A stretch of 64,000 nucleotides of DNA from Pragia fontium DSM 5563 = ATCC 49100 (GCF_900112475.1 NZ_FOLW01000003.1:340078-404077), one strand, 5' to 3'; positions 19,733-29,930 are shown, numbered from the stretch's first letter. Translations and numbers: made by a program. The notes: a model not told the origin generated them from the letters alone.

Positions 19733-19954
19733 AGAGTTACCTGAATAATCTTAATTTCAATGCGTTGTAATTAAGCATAGCAGGGATATTTTCCCTGACG
19801 GCAGTGGTCAGTATTGTTTTTCGGTATGGGTTTAGCAGTGTCGATTTTTTAGCATAGGCTGATTGAACAGGTTGTCAGTCAGTTGCTAAACGAAACAATA
19901 CTTAGGAATTATGATTATCAGGAAACGGGTATTAGTGCAAGAAAGGAAGTTTTT

Positions 19955-20031
<77 letters not shown>

Positions 20032-20101
20032 TCCGAAAAACTTATAGCTATTTGAATGACAGGGTGTTTTCTGCCTTAATACCGTAGCAAGGGGTATTAA
20101 T

Positions 20102-20178
<77 letters not shown>

Positions 20179-20192
20179 ACTGTAGGAGGCGC

Positions 20193-20220
20193 ATAATACT
20201 CTCTGTGGCACAGGTTGCAA
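20193..20220 (-). promoter_or_regulatory. Stable-RNA promoter of the tRNA-fMet pair
   Basis: On the minus strand TTGCAA (20215-20220) and TATTAT (20193-20198) are separated by 16 bases, followed by a GCGCC discriminator. This G+C-rich start region is typical of growth-rate and stringently controlled tRNA promoters. The tRNA begins 14 bases after the -10 box. Confidence 0.75.
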
Positions 20221-20384
20221 GTGTTTTTTCTTTGAAGTAACAAAAAACTACGTTTATTGTTCACTGTTGTGTAACTTTTCGCCGTTTTAAAACGTAACTT
20301 TTTTTATCCGGCCTTTTCTTTATACTGGAGGCTTTGCTATTGTTTGGCAGCGATAAAACAGCGGTTAAAAAAGTGAGTGATGAA

Positions 20385-21491
20385 ATGAAAGGACGTTGGG
20401 CTAAATTTTTACTCGGTGGTGTCATCATTGCGTTGCTTGCAGGGTGCGAATCTCGACCAACCGATCGTGGGCAACAGTATATAGACGGCAAATTAACCCA
20501 TCCGTTTGAACTGGTTAATAATCCTAATGCAAAAAATAAACCGGTAAACGGTAAAGATTTTGCTCAGCAGGTTTATGAAATCAGTCAGGTTTCCCCCTCG
20601 CTGTATAATAAGCATCGTGAAACTTATCAGGCAATCTTCCAATGGATGGTCGCCGGTGCCAGCGGATCTCAGTTAGCTGAGTTCAATATTGACACTTATC
20701 AGATGGAAGGCGTTGATAATTACGGTAACGTGCAATTTACCGGTTATTACACCCCAGTGATTCATGCCAGACATACCAAGCAGGGCGAATTTAAATACCC
20801 GCTGTATGCGATGCCAAAGAAAACTAAAAAGATGCGTCGTCTACCTGACCGTGCTGGAATTTATGCCGGTGGGTTGGATGGCCTGAATCTGGAGTTGGCC
20901 TACAGTAATTCGTTGGTGGATAACTTTATGATGGAAGTCCAGGGTAGTGCTTACGTCGATTTTGGCGATGGTACTCCGCTGGTGTTTTTTGCCTATGCGG
21001 GTAAAAATGGCCGTGCCTATAACAGCGTCGGTAAAGTGCTGATCGATCGGAATGAAGTGCCGCGTGAAGAGATGTCGATGCAGGCAATTAAACGCTGGAC
21101 GGAACAGCATAGCGAAGATGAAGTCAGAGAGTTGCTGGAACAAAACCCATCATTTGTGTTTTTTAAACCTAAGCATTCTGCACCGGTCAAAGGCGCGAGT
21201 GCGGTTCCACTCATTGCTAAGGCGTCAGTAGCATCAGATAAAACCTTGATCCCTGCGGGCACCACTATTTTAGCAGAAGTGCCGTTACTGGATAATCAGG
21301 GTAAATTTACTGGTAAATATGAAATGCGTCTGATGATTTCACTGGACGTTGGCGGTGCGATTAAAGGTCATCACTTTGATATTTATCAGGGAATCGGCGA
21401 TGACGCTGGACATGCGGCAGGTTTTTATAATCACTATGGTCGGGTGTGGGTGCTAAGTACACCGCCGGACGCGCCAGTAGCCGCTAAATAA
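20385..21491 (+). CDS. mltA: Membrane-bound lytic murein transglycosylase A
   Basis: MltA is an outer-membrane lipoprotein that cleaves glycan strands to 1,6-anhydromuropeptides. The 368-residue product has a lipoprotein signal with LLAGC (Cys at residue 21). The family fold is evident from YGNVQFTGYYTPVIHARHT, YPLYAMPKK, EVQGSAYVDFGDGTPLVFFAYAGKNGRAYNSVGK, GASAVPLIAKASVASDKTLIPAGTTI, and DVGGAIKGHHFDIYQGIGDDAGHAAGFYNHYGRVWVL, which holds the catalytic aspartate of the 3D domain. The start at 20385 gives MKGRWAKFLLGG; an earlier in-frame TTG-type start at 20334 would spoil the signal peptide. Position after the tRNA-fMet genes matches E. coli. Confidence 0.95.
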   Translation: MKGRWAKFLLGGVIIALLAGCESRPTDRGQQYIDGKLTHPFELVNNPNAKNKPVNGKDFAQQVYEISQVSPSLYNKHRETYQAIFQWMVAGASGSQLAEFNIDTYQMEGVDNYGNVQFTGYYTPVIHARHTKQGEFKYPLYAMPKKTKKMRRLPDRAGIYAGGLDGLNLELAYSNSLVDNFMMEVQGSAYVDFGDGTPLVFFAYAGKNGRAYNSVGKVLIDRNEVPREEMSMQAIKRWTEQHSEDEVRELLEQNPSFVFFKPKHSAPVKGASAVPLIAKASVASDKTLIPAGTTILAEVPLLDNQGKFTGKYEMRLMISLDVGGAIKGHHFDIYQGIGDDAGHAAGFYNHYGRVWVLSTPPDAPVAAK

Positions 21492-21600
21492 TACGTTTGA
21501 ATGGTTTGGTATCTAATGGTTAATCATGCAGTTTGATTGGTGATTAACCGGATACTGAGCCGATATATTGCTTTAATTTTTTACATCACCGAGGTTCCTT

Positions 21601-22407
21601 ATGACTGCCGCCTATTCCGAGGCCTATTCACAGCGTTTCAGCGGCGTGGCCCGTCTTTATGGTCAGCAGGCGCTGAGCGTATTTGCTCAGGCGCACGTTT
21701 GCGTTATCGGTATTGGTGGCGTGGGGTCATGGGCGGCGGAAGCCTTAGCCAGAAGCGGTATTGGTCGAATCACTTTGATTGATATGGACGATGTCTGTGT
21801 GACCAATACCAATCGACAGATCCATGCGTTGCGTCAGACTGTCGGTCAGCCAAAATGTGAGGTGATGGCTCAACGTATTGCGCAAATTAATCCGGAATGT
21901 GAAGTCACCTGCATTGATGACTTTATTACTCCAGAAAATATAGCGGATTATATTAGTGATAAATTTGACTATGTGATTGATGCCATTGACAGCGTACGTC
22001 CGAAAGCGGCGCTGTTGTCCTACTGCCGCCGTTTTAAAATTCCAGTGGTCACAACGGGCGGTGCCGGTGGGCAAATCGATCCAACCCAGATTCAAGTCAC
22101 CGATTTAGCGAAAACTATTCAGGATCCGCTGGCGGCCAAACTGCGCGAGCGTCTGAAAAATGATTTTGGCGTGGTTAAAAACGGCAAAGGTAAGTTGGGT
22201 ATTGACTGTGTTTTTTCTACTGAGCAGTTGGTTTATCCTCAGGCCGATGGGAGCGTGTGCGCCGCCAAAAGCAGCGCCGATGGCCCAAAAAGAATGGACT
22301 GCGCCTCTGGGTTTGGTGCAATTACCATGGTGACGGCTTCGTTTGGTTTTATTGCCGTTTCCCATGCCTTGAAGAAAATGCTGGCTCGGGCGGCAAGAGC
22401 CGCCTGA
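21601..22407 (+). CDS. tcdA: tRNA threonylcarbamoyladenosine dehydratase
   Basis: TcdA (CsdL, YgdL) uses ATP to cyclise t6A37 of tRNAs to ct6A. The 268-residue protein is an E1/ThiF-like enzyme with the nucleotide loop GIGGVGSWAAEALARSGIGRITLID (residues 37 onward), the substrate-activating D and R residues in NTNRQIHAL, and the C-terminal membrane-associated tail AITMVTASFGFIAVSHALKKM. CsdA/CsdE, encoded convergently next door, feed it sulfur or interact with it in E. coli. The stop codon TGA is immediately followed by the reverse-strand stop of csdE, so the two genes abut with no spacer. Confidence 0.95.
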   Translation: MTAAYSEAYSQRFSGVARLYGQQALSVFAQAHVCVIGIGGVGSWAAEALARSGIGRITLIDMDDVCVTNTNRQIHALRQTVGQPKCEVMAQRIAQINPECEVTCIDDFITPENIADYISDKFDYVIDAIDSVRPKAALLSYCRRFKIPVVTTGGAGGQIDPTQIQVTDLAKTIQDPLAAKLRERLKNDFGVVKNGKGKLGIDCVFSTEQLVYPQADGSVCAAKSSADGPKRMDCASGFGAITMVTASFGFIAVSHALKKMLARAARAA

Positions 22408-22842
22408 TTAGAGGCAGGATTCAGCAGTCTGGCGAATAGCGCTGACTAATGAATCCAATCCCTGGGAGCGGGATGTGCTTAACTGCTGGTGAATACCTAG
22501 CTGGTCAAATAACGCCATCAGTTCGATTTCTATTACCTGCTGTGGCGTTTTCCCTTCAATCTGCGTTAGCAGAATAGCCAGAATACCTTTAACGATTCTT
22601 CCTTCACTGTCGCCGTAAAAATGTAGAGTGCCATCCTCATTAAGCTGATGACCAAGCCAGACCCGGTTTTCACAACCTTTTAGTTCCAACTGCTGCTGTT
22701 TCAGTTCTTCAGGCAGTGGTGGCAGCTGTTTAGCCAGTTGAATGAGCTGACGGTAGCGATCTTCCCATTGAGATTTATCACTAAACAGTGCCAGCAATTG
22801 CTGCACAGTGATCTCTGTACCGAAAGGATGGGGGGCAAGCAT
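22408..22842 (-). CDS. csdE: Sulfur acceptor protein CsdE (SufE family)
   Basis: CsdE takes persulfide sulfur from the cysteine desulfurase CsdA. The 144-residue product has the SufE fold and the acceptor cysteine in LKGCENRVWLG (Cys57 with the start used here, close to Cys61 of E. coli). I chose ATG at 22842, which has GGAG five bases upstream; a GTG at 22848 overlapping the csdA stop is possible. It follows csdA directly, two bases after its stop, in a csdA-csdE operon. Confidence 0.93.
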   Translation of the reverse strand: MLAPHPFGTEITVQQLLALFSDKSQWEDRYRQLIQLAKQLPPLPEELKQQQLELKGCENRVWLGHQLNEDGTLHFYGDSEGRIVKGILAILLTQIEGKTPQQVIEIELMALFDQLGIHQQLSTSRSQGLDSLVSAIRQTAESCL

Positions 22843-22844
22843 AA

Positions 22845-24047
22845 TCACTCCAGCAATGACAAGGCGTAGGTTAAAGATTCATACAGTCGATCGACATCGG
22901 CCAACTGGTTATAAGGCGCAAAAGAGGCGCGTAGCGTACCGCTGACGCCCATGGCATCCAGCAGCGGCTGCGTACAATGTTGACCAGAACGGATAGCGAC
23001 CCCCTGTTCTGATAGCAGAGCAGCGATATCACTATGGTGATATCCATCGATATTAAAGGCTAACAGGCTGCTACCCGGTGCACGATAGCTGATAAAGCCG
23101 CGAATAGAGGATAACTGATCGTAAGCGGCTTGAGCCAGAGCACAGGCGTAACGTTCGGCTTCAACCATGTCTTGAGTTTTTAACCACGACAGGGCCGCGC
23201 CAAGCCCAATAACGCCAGCAATATTTGGTGTGCCAGCCTCAAAGCATTCTGGTACTGATTGTGGCTGAAATCCGCTGAAGCTGGCCTGCGTTAGCATTTT
23301 CCCGCCGCCTTGCCATGGCGTCATTTCTGCCAGTAGGGCGGCTTTGCCATATAGTGCACCAATGCCGGTAGGGCCATATAATTTATGGGCGGAGAACGCG
23401 TAGAAGTCGATATCCAGCTGTTGTACATCCGGGGGAGAGTGGACGGCACCTTGAGCACCGTCGACCACCACCACCGTGCCATTGCTATGCGCTAATTTGA
23501 TAGCCAACTGGAGATCCGGGCAACCGCCGGTGACGTTCGACATATGGCCAATGGCCAGAATTCGCGTTTTTTTAGTTAATAGTGCAGGGAGCTGGTTAAG
23601 ATCCGGCATAAAGAACTTGTTGATCGGTAATTTAACCACACGAGCGCCGGTTTGTTGGGCAACAATCAGCCAAGGGATCAGGTTTGAGTGATGTTCCGAT
23701 TCTGCCACGATAATTTCATCGTCGGCCTGTAGGCGCGGACGAGCATAGCTCTGCGCCACCAGATTAATTGCCTCAGTGGTGCCTTTGGTCCAGACAATTT
23801 GCCGATGGCTGTCAGCGTTCAATAGCTCAGCAACCAACTGGCGAGCATTTTCAAACAGTTCGGTTGCCTGTTGAGCTGCGCTATGTGCGCTGCGGTGAAC
23901 GGTTGCGCCGTTGTGGGCGTAATACTGTTCAGTCGCCTTGATCACGGCCAACGGTTTTAGGGCGGTTGCCGCACTATCAAGATAGCAGCCCGTCTGTTTT
24001 AGCGCGGGAAACTGTTGACGAAATAGATCGGGATTAAAGGATTTCAT
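22845..24047 (-). CDS. csdA: Cysteine desulfurase CsdA
   Basis: CsdA is a PLP-dependent enzyme converting cysteine to alanine and enzyme-bound persulfide for CsdE. The 400-residue protein starts at 24047 (MKSFNPDLFRQQFPAL); an upstream frame extension lacks similarity. Key residues are visible: HH at 119-120 in SEHHSNLIPW, D196 in VVDGAQG, the PLP lysine K222 in SAHKLYGPTG, and catalytic Cys358 in RSGQHCTQPL, the same number as in E. coli. It is the first gene of csdA-csdE and is divergent from ygdI. Confidence 0.95.
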   Translation of the reverse strand: MKSFNPDLFRQQFPALKQTGCYLDSAATALKPLAVIKATEQYYAHNGATVHRSAHSAAQQATELFENARQLVAELLNADSHRQIVWTKGTTEAINLVAQSYARPRLQADDEIIVAESEHHSNLIPWLIVAQQTGARVVKLPINKFFMPDLNQLPALLTKKTRILAIGHMSNVTGGCPDLQLAIKLAHSNGTVVVVDGAQGAVHSPPDVQQLDIDFYAFSAHKLYGPTGIGALYGKAALLAEMTPWQGGGKMLTQASFSGFQPQSVPECFEAGTPNIAGVIGLGAALSWLKTQDMVEAERYACALAQAAYDQLSSIRGFISYRAPGSSLLAFNIDGYHHSDIAALLSEQGVAIRSGQHCTQPLLDAMGVSGTLRASFAPYNQLADVDRLYESLTYALSLLE

Positions 24048-24256
24048 AAGCAATATTTTATCACGGATATCAGTAGTCGGTTGTGCTCGCTGCATATGAC
24101 CGGAATTGTACTAGTCGCAAAGCCAAAGCACAGCATTAATTGCTACTTAATTTTATTTGCAGTTGGCGGCGTTTCAGAAGATAGTTAACCAAGGCAATGA
24201 AAGATTATTATCATTTTATTGAGAGTTGTAACCTGTTTAACCGTAAGGAAGAATTT

Positions 24257-24481
24257 ATGAAACGTTTTGTTCTGGCATCCGCCGCACTGTTATTGACGCT
24301 AGGTTTGGCCGGTTGTTCAAGTCATTATGAAATGACGATGCAAAATGGGGCAAGGATTATCACGGTCGGTGAACCTTCTGCTGATGCGAACACCGGGATT
24401 GTGACCTATGAAACCCGTTTTAATGGGGAACAGCAGATTCCACAAAGCGAAGTAAAAGACTACGTTAAACAACCGTACTAG
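24257..24481 (+). CDS. ygdI: YgdI/YgdR-family small lipoprotein (DUF903)
   Basis: The 74-residue product has a lipoprotein signal ending LGLAGC (Cys20) and the DUF903 domain YEMTMQNGARIITVGEPSADANTGIVTYET with a closing IPQSEVKDYVK, an SH3-like small fold of unknown function. The start at 24257 is preceded by AAGGAAG at a proper distance. The gene's neighbours csdA and gcvB-gcvA are the same as in E. coli. It ends 39 bases before the GcvB terminator on the other strand. Confidence 0.9.
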   Translation: MKRFVLASAALLLTLGLAGCSSHYEMTMQNGARIITVGEPSADANTGIVTYETRFNGEQQIPQSEVKDYVKQPY

Positions 24482-24520
24482 CCGTACTCATCTCACCAGA
24501 AACTTCCCCAAAATAATGAT

Positions 24521-24726
24521 AAAAAAAAGCACCGCAATTTGCGGTGCTACTGTAATCACTATGGACAGACAGGGTAAATGTTCAGAAAAATAAATAATCA
24601 TTAATCCAAAGGCTTAATGATGACACCCAACAAACGCCAGGCAAATTAGCAAACACAACATCACAACCACAAAGCCAAAATGCGCCCTTTATTCAAAAAC
24701 ACATTTTTCGTTCCGGCTTAGGAAGT
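24521..24726 (-). ncRNA. gcvB: GcvB small regulatory RNA
   Basis: On the minus strand, ACTTCCTAAGCCGGAACG opens the RNA and ACATTTACCCTGTCTGTCC and AGCACCGC...GCGGTGCT followed by eight T close it; these match remembered E. coli GcvB ends. The span is 206 nt, the same length as in E. coli. The G/U-rich seed region R1 (TTGTGGTTGTGATGTTGTG) is kept, while the middle part differs. GcvB works with Hfq to repress many amino-acid and peptide transporter mRNAs. It is divergent from gcvA, its activator, and its terminator stem is at 24528-24548. Confidence 0.95.
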
Positions 24727-24732
24727 GCGCTC

Positions 24733-24761
24733 ACTATAGGTATTTGCTGGCTTATGTACAA
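24733..24761 (-). promoter_or_regulatory. gcvB promoter
   Basis: On the minus strand TTGTAC (24756-24761) and TATAGT (24733-24738) are 17 bases apart; the GcvB 5' end at 24726 lies seven bases after the -10 box. GcvA binding upstream is expected from E. coli but no site is claimed here. Confidence 0.8.
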
Positions 24762-24866
24762 CGGACAATTTATAATGTATCGCATTAGAAAAACTAATGC
24801 ATAGATAGCGATAATGCCCCACCGATTCGCTATGTCGTCCAGACGTCAGGAAGTATTATCAATCTT

Positions 24867-25781
24867 ATGAAACGATTACCTCCACTGAATGCTCTGCGGG
24901 TGTTTGATTCCGCCGCTCGCCACCTTAGCTTTACTAAGGCTTCTGAAGAATTATTTGTGACGCAGGCCGCAGTTAGCCATCAAATTAAATCATTAGAAGA
25001 TTTTCTCGGCCTTAAACTTTTTCGACGGCGTAATCGCTCTCTTTTATTGACGGAAGAGGGACAAAGTTACTATTTAGACATCAAGGAAATTTTTGCTTCC
25101 CTGAATGAAGCGACCCGCAAGCTACAGGCTCGTAGCGCCAAGGGCGCGTTAACCGTTAGTTTACCAACCAGTTTCGCTATTCAGTGGTTGGTGCCTAGGC
25201 TGTCTGGATTTCATGCTCGTCATCCGGGTATCGATGTGCGTATTCAGGCCATTGACCGCGATGAGTGGAAGATTTCCGATGATGTGGATGTGGCCATTTT
25301 TTATGGCAGAGGGAACTGGTCGGGACTTCGGGTTGAGCCGTTGTATGCGGAGTATATGATTCCGGTATGTTCCCCCTCCCTAATGATGGGGGCTCATCCA
25401 CTCACCTCACCGGCAGCGCTGGGCCATCATACACTGTTGCACGATGCATCAAGGCGTGATTGGCAGGCCTATATTCGCCAACTGGGTGTGCAGCAGATTA
25501 ACGTCCAGCAAGGGCCGATATTTAGTCATACGGCGATGGTGGTTCAGGCGGCGGTTCATGGTCAGGGGGTTGCGCTGGTGAATAACGTGTTGGCGCTGGC
25601 GGAGATTGAGTCCGGACGTCTGGTTTGTCCGTTTAACCACGCCCTTGCCAGTAAGAATGCCTTCTATTTAGTTTGCCATGAAAGTCAGGCAGAACTGGGG
25701 AAAATCGCGTCATTTCGTGAGTGGATTTTAGCGTTGGCGACCAGCGAGCAGGAAAGCGTTTATTTACGCTATGATGAATAG
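24867..25781 (+). CDS. gcvA: GcvA, LysR-family regulator of glycine cleavage
   Basis: GcvA activates gcvTHP with glycine present, represses it with GcvR, and activates gcvB. The 304-residue protein has an N-terminal helix-turn-helix (LPPLNALRVFDSAARHLSFTKASEELFVTQAAVSHQIKSLE) and a LysR effector domain. The whole N-terminal half is nearly the same as E. coli GcvA. The usual order gcvB-gcvA-ygdD-rlmM follows, with ygdD about 100 bases downstream. Confidence 0.95.
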   Translation: MKRLPPLNALRVFDSAARHLSFTKASEELFVTQAAVSHQIKSLEDFLGLKLFRRRNRSLLLTEEGQSYYLDIKEIFASLNEATRKLQARSAKGALTVSLPTSFAIQWLVPRLSGFHARHPGIDVRIQAIDRDEWKISDDVDVAIFYGRGNWSGLRVEPLYAEYMIPVCSPSLMMGAHPLTSPAALGHHTLLHDASRRDWQAYIRQLGVQQINVQQGPIFSHTAMVVQAAVHGQGVALVNNVLALAEIESGRLVCPFNHALASKNAFYLVCHESQAELGKIASFREWILALATSEQESVYLRYDE

Positions 25782-25879
25782 ATCTCGGTGGAAGTAAAAA
25801 CATTAGTGATATAAACGGCAATTTACCGGTAGAATTGCGGCAGATTGTAGAAAGACTGACAAAAAAGGCGTGAATAACA

Positions 25880-26263
25880 ATGAAAAGTCGTTGGATTCTG
25901 GCGTTTGCTGCAATAAGCGGTTTTATTTTTGTTGCCCTTGGGGCATTTGGCGCCCATGGTTTGAGTAATATTCTGGATATGAAACAGATGGCGTGGCTGC
26001 GTACCGGGCTGGATTATCAGGGCTTACATACGTTGGCGCTTCTGGCGTTGGGTATTGCCGTTCAGTTTATGGATAATCCATGGTTTCGCCGTAGCGCGGC
26101 TTTTTTAGCAGTGGGTATGCTGTTATTTAGCGGTAGTCTGTATTGGCTGGCGCTGACCTCAATGACAATATGGCCGTATATTACCCCGCTGGGCGGATTT
26201 TGTTTTTTAATTGGCTGGGCTCTGCTGTTAGTTGGTGCATTGCAGCGGAATAAAAAGGTTTAA
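25880..26263 (+). CDS. ygdD: YgdD family inner-membrane protein (DUF423)
   Basis: The 127-residue protein has four hydrophobic segments. The DUF423 pattern is clear: [31 protein letters not shown] and [12 protein letters not shown], ending [17 protein letters not shown]. The function is unknown. It lies two bases before the GTG start of rlmM, so the two are probably co-translated. Confidence 0.92.
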   Translation: MKSRWILAFAAISGFIFVALGAFGAHGLSNILDMKQMAWLRTGLDYQGLHTLALLALGIAVQFMDNPWFRRSAAFLAVGMLLFSGSLYWLALTSMTIWPYITPLGGFCFLIGWALLLVGALQRNKKV

Positions 26264-26265
26264 GA

Positions 26266-27372
26266 GTGAATAAAGTAGCGTTGTATTGTCGCCCGGGCTT
26301 TGAGAAAGAGTGCGCGGCAGAAATTGCAGAGAAGGCCGCCAAGTTGGAAGTCTACGGTTTTCCACGAGTGAAAGATAACAGCGGCTATGTGCTGTTTGAA
26401 TGTTATCAGCACGAGGATGCCGATCGTTTGGTAAAAGAGCTTTCTTTCAATTCACTGATTTTTGCCCGCCAGATGTTGGTTGTGGGTGATTTACTAAAGG
26501 ATTTACCTGTTGAAGATCGGGTTTCTCCGATTGTCGGTATGATTCAAGGTGCGGTGGAAAATGCCGGTGATTTACGGGTTGAAGTGCCGGATACCAATGA
26601 AGGCAAAGAGTTACTTAAATTCTGTCGTAAACTGACGGTTCCGCTTCGTCAAGCGATGCGCGAACGAGGCGTGTTGCTGGCTAAAGAGAACCTTCGCCGT
26701 CCAGTGATCCACGTTTTCTTTATTGCCAGTGGGTGTTGCTATGTGGGCTATTCATACAGTAGCAATAATTCCCCTTTCTTTATGGGAATACCGCGCCTGA
26801 AGTTTCCGTCTGACGCACCCAGCCGTTCGACCCTCAAGCTGGAAGAAGCATTTCACGTGTTTATTCCTGCCGATGAGTGGGAGGAGCGTTTAGCCAGTGG
26901 CATGCGCGCCGTCGATCTTGGCGCTTGTCCGGGAGGATGGACCTATCAGTTAGTTCAGCGCAGTATGATGGTGGATGCCGTTGATAATGGGCCAATGGCG
27001 CAAAGTCTGATGGATACCGGGCAGGTAACGCACCATCGTGAAGATGGTTTTCGTTATGAGCCGAAAAATTCAACCAACTATTGGGTCGTCTGCGATATGG
27101 TAGAAAAACCATGGCGCGTGGCTAATCTGATGGCGGACTGGCTGATAAAGGGTTGGTGTCGGGAAGCGATTTTCAACCTGAAACTGCCGATGAAAAAGCG
27201 TTACGAAGAGGTTTGTCAGAATCTAAAAGCGATTGACGATAAGCTGAAAGAGAACGGCATTAATGCTCAGATTAATGCTAAGCAGCTTTATCACGATAGA
27301 GAAGAAGTGACGGTACACGTTCGCCGTATTTGGAGTGCAGTTCCAGGCCGTCGGGATGAACGCGACAGATAA
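26266..27372 (+). CDS. rlmM: 23S rRNA 2'-O-ribose methyltransferase RlmM (Cm2498)
   Basis: RlmM methylates the ribose of C2498 in 23S rRNA. The 368-residue protein starts with GTG at 26266 behind AAGAG. It has an N-terminal THUMP domain (about 1-170) and a C-terminal Rossmann methyltransferase with the SAM loop [17 protein letters not shown], the acidic VVCDMVEKP, and the catalytic lysine region [14 protein letters not shown]. The tail [11 protein letters not shown] is typical. A hairpin at 27402-27437 separates it from the convergent xni. Confidence 0.94.
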   Translation: MNKVALYCRPGFEKECAAEIAEKAAKLEVYGFPRVKDNSGYVLFECYQHEDADRLVKELSFNSLIFARQMLVVGDLLKDLPVEDRVSPIVGMIQGAVENAGDLRVEVPDTNEGKELLKFCRKLTVPLRQAMRERGVLLAKENLRRPVIHVFFIASGCCYVGYSYSSNNSPFFMGIPRLKFPSDAPSRSTLKLEEAFHVFIPADEWEERLASGMRAVDLGACPGGWTYQLVQRSMMVDAVDNGPMAQSLMDTGQVTHHREDGFRYEPKNSTNYWVVCDMVEKPWRVANLMADWLIKGWCREAIFNLKLPMKKRYEEVCQNLKAIDDKLKENGINAQINAKQLYHDREEVTVHVRRIWSAVPGRRDERDR

Positions 27373-27401
27373 GCTATAGGTATGGACTGGTAGAAATGAA
27401 A

Positions 27402-27437
27402 AACGGACGGCTTTCTTTATTCATAGGGCTGTCCGTT
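27402..27437. terminator. Hairpin between convergent rlmM and xni
   Basis: AACGGACGGCT pairs with GGCTGTCCGTT (11 bp with wobble pairs, 14-base loop). It is preceded by an A-tract, which gives a U-tract for the minus-strand xni transcript. Confidence 0.65.
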
Positions 27438-27480
27438 ATCAGTTAATTTTTGAGCCTATGGCAATAGTGCCAACATCATA

Positions 27481-28257
27481 TCAATGGTTGGTATCTTGTT
27501 CGGTATGGGAATAACGCAGTTGTTGCAGATTACCTGCTAATTGTACATCCTGCTTCAGAGTAGCAATATCACGACATAGATAAGCCATCTCCCGCTGTTC
27601 AATCAATTTGCTACGCCATTTTACCGGGACGTTTTCTATCTGGCGGTAAATTTCATCCAGTGAGCCGTATTGCGTTAACAAGCTGGTTGCCGCTTTTGGG
27701 CCAATACCGCTAATACCCGGCAGTTTACTGCTGCTAATACCTGCTAATCCCCAGAAGTCGGTGAGCTGTGCCGGTTTTACGCCAAATTCCTGTTCAATAA
27801 AAGGAACATCCAACCAGCGTTTTTGAAAATAATCGCGGATGCGCAAAGTTGGTGCTAATAACTGACAATAGCCTTTATCCGTTGAGACGATAGTGACTTG
27901 ATAGCCAAGTTGGCTGACTCGATGTGCTAACGTTGCCGTTAAATCATCCGCTTCATCTCCAATGGATTGCCAACTGGTTACCCCGGCTTGTTCAAACGCC
28001 ACTTTTAACTGAGGGAGTTCGAGTTCCAGCGACTCCGGCATTGGCGAACGACCCGCTTTATAGTCAGGGTAGCGCTGATGACGCCAACTGCTGCTGCGAT
28101 TTTCATCATCAAAAACGGCAACAATATGAGTGGGCTGGCTGTGCTGAATAAGCTGGTCTAATGCACGCAGGCAGGCCGTTGCGCAAGGGGAGCCCTGTAC
28201 CGCATGAATACGGCGTATCAGGTTTAGAGCATCAACGATCAATAGATGGATGGGCAT
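27481..28257 (-). CDS. xni: Flap endonuclease Xni (ExoIX)
   Basis: Xni is a FEN-like protein related to the 5' nuclease domain of DNA polymerase I, with flap endonuclease activity in E. coli. The 258-residue product shows the acidic metal residues in [31 protein letters not shown] and [10 protein letters not shown], and the helix-hairpin-helix [28 protein letters not shown]. It lacks the extra cluster of the longer 5' nucleases, as is normal for Xni. Gene order with ppnN downstream on the same strand follows the E. coli neighbourhood minus the fuc and sda genes. Confidence 0.93.
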   Translation of the reverse strand: MPIHLLIVDALNLIRRIHAVQGSPCATACLRALDQLIQHSQPTHIVAVFDDENRSSSWRHQRYPDYKAGRSPMPESLELELPQLKVAFEQAGVTSWQSIGDEADDLTATLAHRVSQLGYQVTIVSTDKGYCQLLAPTLRIRDYFQKRWLDVPFIEQEFGVKPAQLTDFWGLAGISSSKLPGISGIGPKAATSLLTQYGSLDEIYRQIENVPVKWRSKLIEQREMAYLCRDIATLKQDVQLAGNLQQLRYSHTEQDTNH

Positions 28258-28278
28258 AGGCGTTGTCTTATCCGTAAG

Positions 28279-28303
28279 CTGCCGGAGTGATGAACTCCGG
28301 CAG
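28279..28303. terminator. Hairpin after ppnN
   Basis: CTGCCGGAGT and ACTCCGGCAG form a perfect 10-bp stem with a 5-base loop between ppnN and xni. There is no U-tract on the minus strand, so it may attenuate or stabilise rather than fully terminate. Confidence 0.5.
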
Positions 28304-28319
28304 GGTTATCACAATGTCA

Positions 28320-29687
28320 TCAAGAACAGATCTCATAACAAGGCGTATAGGCGGTACCCGGCAGTTTCATACGATGCTGAGCCACAAATCCTTGTAACAG
28401 GCTATCCATGTGTTTCATCATTTGTGGGTCGCCGTGAATCTTATAGCGGCCATGCTGTTCGATTGCCTGAATGCCGACGTCTTTAACGTTACCGGCAACG
28501 ATGCCTGAGAATGCCCGACGTAATGCGGCCGCCAGTTTTTCTGGTGGTTGATTTGGGTGAAGATTCAGGTTGGCCATATTTTCGTGGGTTGGTTCAAAAG
28601 GATGCTGTAAGTCTGCTGCGATTTTCATTGACCAGTTAAAGCTATAGGCATCACCGGTTTCCTGACGGCTCTCTTTTACCTTAGACATACCGTGTTTCAT
28701 TTGACGAGCCACCTCTTCAGGATCGTCAATCACGATGGTGTAGTGTTGGCGAGCCTGTTCGCCTAATGTGCTAAGAATAAAGGTATCCAGTACATGGAAA
28801 TAGTCAGCACTCTCTTTTGGACCGGTCAGAATTAGCGGTAATTTCTGATCTTTGTTTTCAGGATTCATCAGAATCCCCAGCAGGTAGAGGAGTTCTTCTG
28901 CGGTACCGACCCCGCCTGGGAAAATGATAATACCGTGGGCGATGCGCACAAAGGCTTCCAGACGTTTTTCAATGTCAGGCATGATAATCAATTCATTGAC
29001 CAGCGGATTTGGTGGTTCTGCGGCAATGATTGAGGGTTCGGTCAAACCAATAAAGCGGCTCTCTTTGTAAGCCTGTTGGGCATGCCCCACGGCGGCTCCT
29101 TTCATTGGAGCCTCCATGGCACCGGGACCACAGCCAGTACAAATATTGAGTTTACGTAATCCGAGTTGATTGCCGACTTTACGGGCATAGAGATACTCGG
29201 TTTCGTTAATCGAGTGACCACCCCAGCAAACGACCATGTTTGGTGCTTCGCCCACATGTAGGGCGCGGGCATTGCGTAAAATAGAGAACACCAGATTAGT
29301 CAGATGAACCGAGTCATCGGGATCCATTCGATGATCTCTAAATGCTTGTGTGAGCTGCCCATTAACGAACAGAATATCTCTCAGTACGGCAAATAAGTTG
29401 GCCTGAATTGAGTGGATTAATCGGCCGTCTACGAAAGCATCTTCCGGCGGATTGATTAATTCCAATTTTATGCCGCGTTCGCGACGTAATATATTAATAT
29501 CAAAAGATTTATAGCGTTCAAGCAGCTCTTTGCTGTTATCGGTTTGGCTACCTGCATTTAATGCAGCCAGTGAACAGTTACGAAATAAGTGATAGAGATT
29601 ACTGCTGGCTGTACTTTTAAGGGTATCCACCTCAAGTTGTGATAACAGGTCCATTGAACCAAGTGGTGGGCTAATATGTGTAATCAA
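28320..29687 (-). CDS. ppnN: Nucleotide 5'-monophosphate nucleosidase PpnN
   Basis: PpnN (YgdH) hydrolyses purine and pyrimidine monophosphates to base and ribose-5-phosphate and is activated by (p)ppGpp in E. coli. The 455-residue protein starts with TTG at 29687 behind AGGGAG, as in E. coli (MITHISP.LGSMD). The lysine-decarboxylase-like Rossmann core has the signature [16 protein letters not shown]-type loop ([19 protein letters not shown]) and [18 protein letters not shown]. Flanking N- and C-terminal domains are complete and the length matches (454 in E. coli). Confidence 0.94.
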   Translation of the reverse strand: MITHISPPLGSMDLLSQLEVDTLKSTASSNLYHLFRNCSLAALNAGSQTDNSKELLERYKSFDINILRRERGIKLELINPPEDAFVDGRLIHSIQANLFAVLRDILFVNGQLTQAFRDHRMDPDDSVHLTNLVFSILRNARALHVGEAPNMVVCWGGHSINETEYLYARKVGNQLGLRKLNICTGCGPGAMEAPMKGAAVGHAQQAYKESRFIGLTEPSIIAAEPPNPLVNELIIMPDIEKRLEAFVRIAHGIIIFPGGVGTAEELLYLLGILMNPENKDQKLPLILTGPKESADYFHVLDTFILSTLGEQARQHYTIVIDDPEEVARQMKHGMSKVKESRQETGDAYSFNWSMKIAADLQHPFEPTHENMANLNLHPNQPPEKLAAALRRAFSGIVAGNVKDVGIQAIEQHGRYKIHGDPQMMKHMDSLLQGFVAQHRMKLPGTAYTPCYEICS

Positions 29688-29930
29688 ACTAACTCCCTAA
29701 TATTTAGGTTATTTAGCAACATGTCTTGTTGGTTGAAACAACATTATTGATGCTATGACTGTTTATCTTGGCTATGACTCATTGTAGCGATGGTTTCTAC
29801 TCAAGTTGTACTACTTTACTAAGATGATGGAAACCATTCACAGTAAAATTATGTATTTTCTTAAACTTACCCTCAATAATGCGAGGTATCGCTAGTTTTT
29901 AGCCCAAATCATGTCAGAGACTCAGACCGT

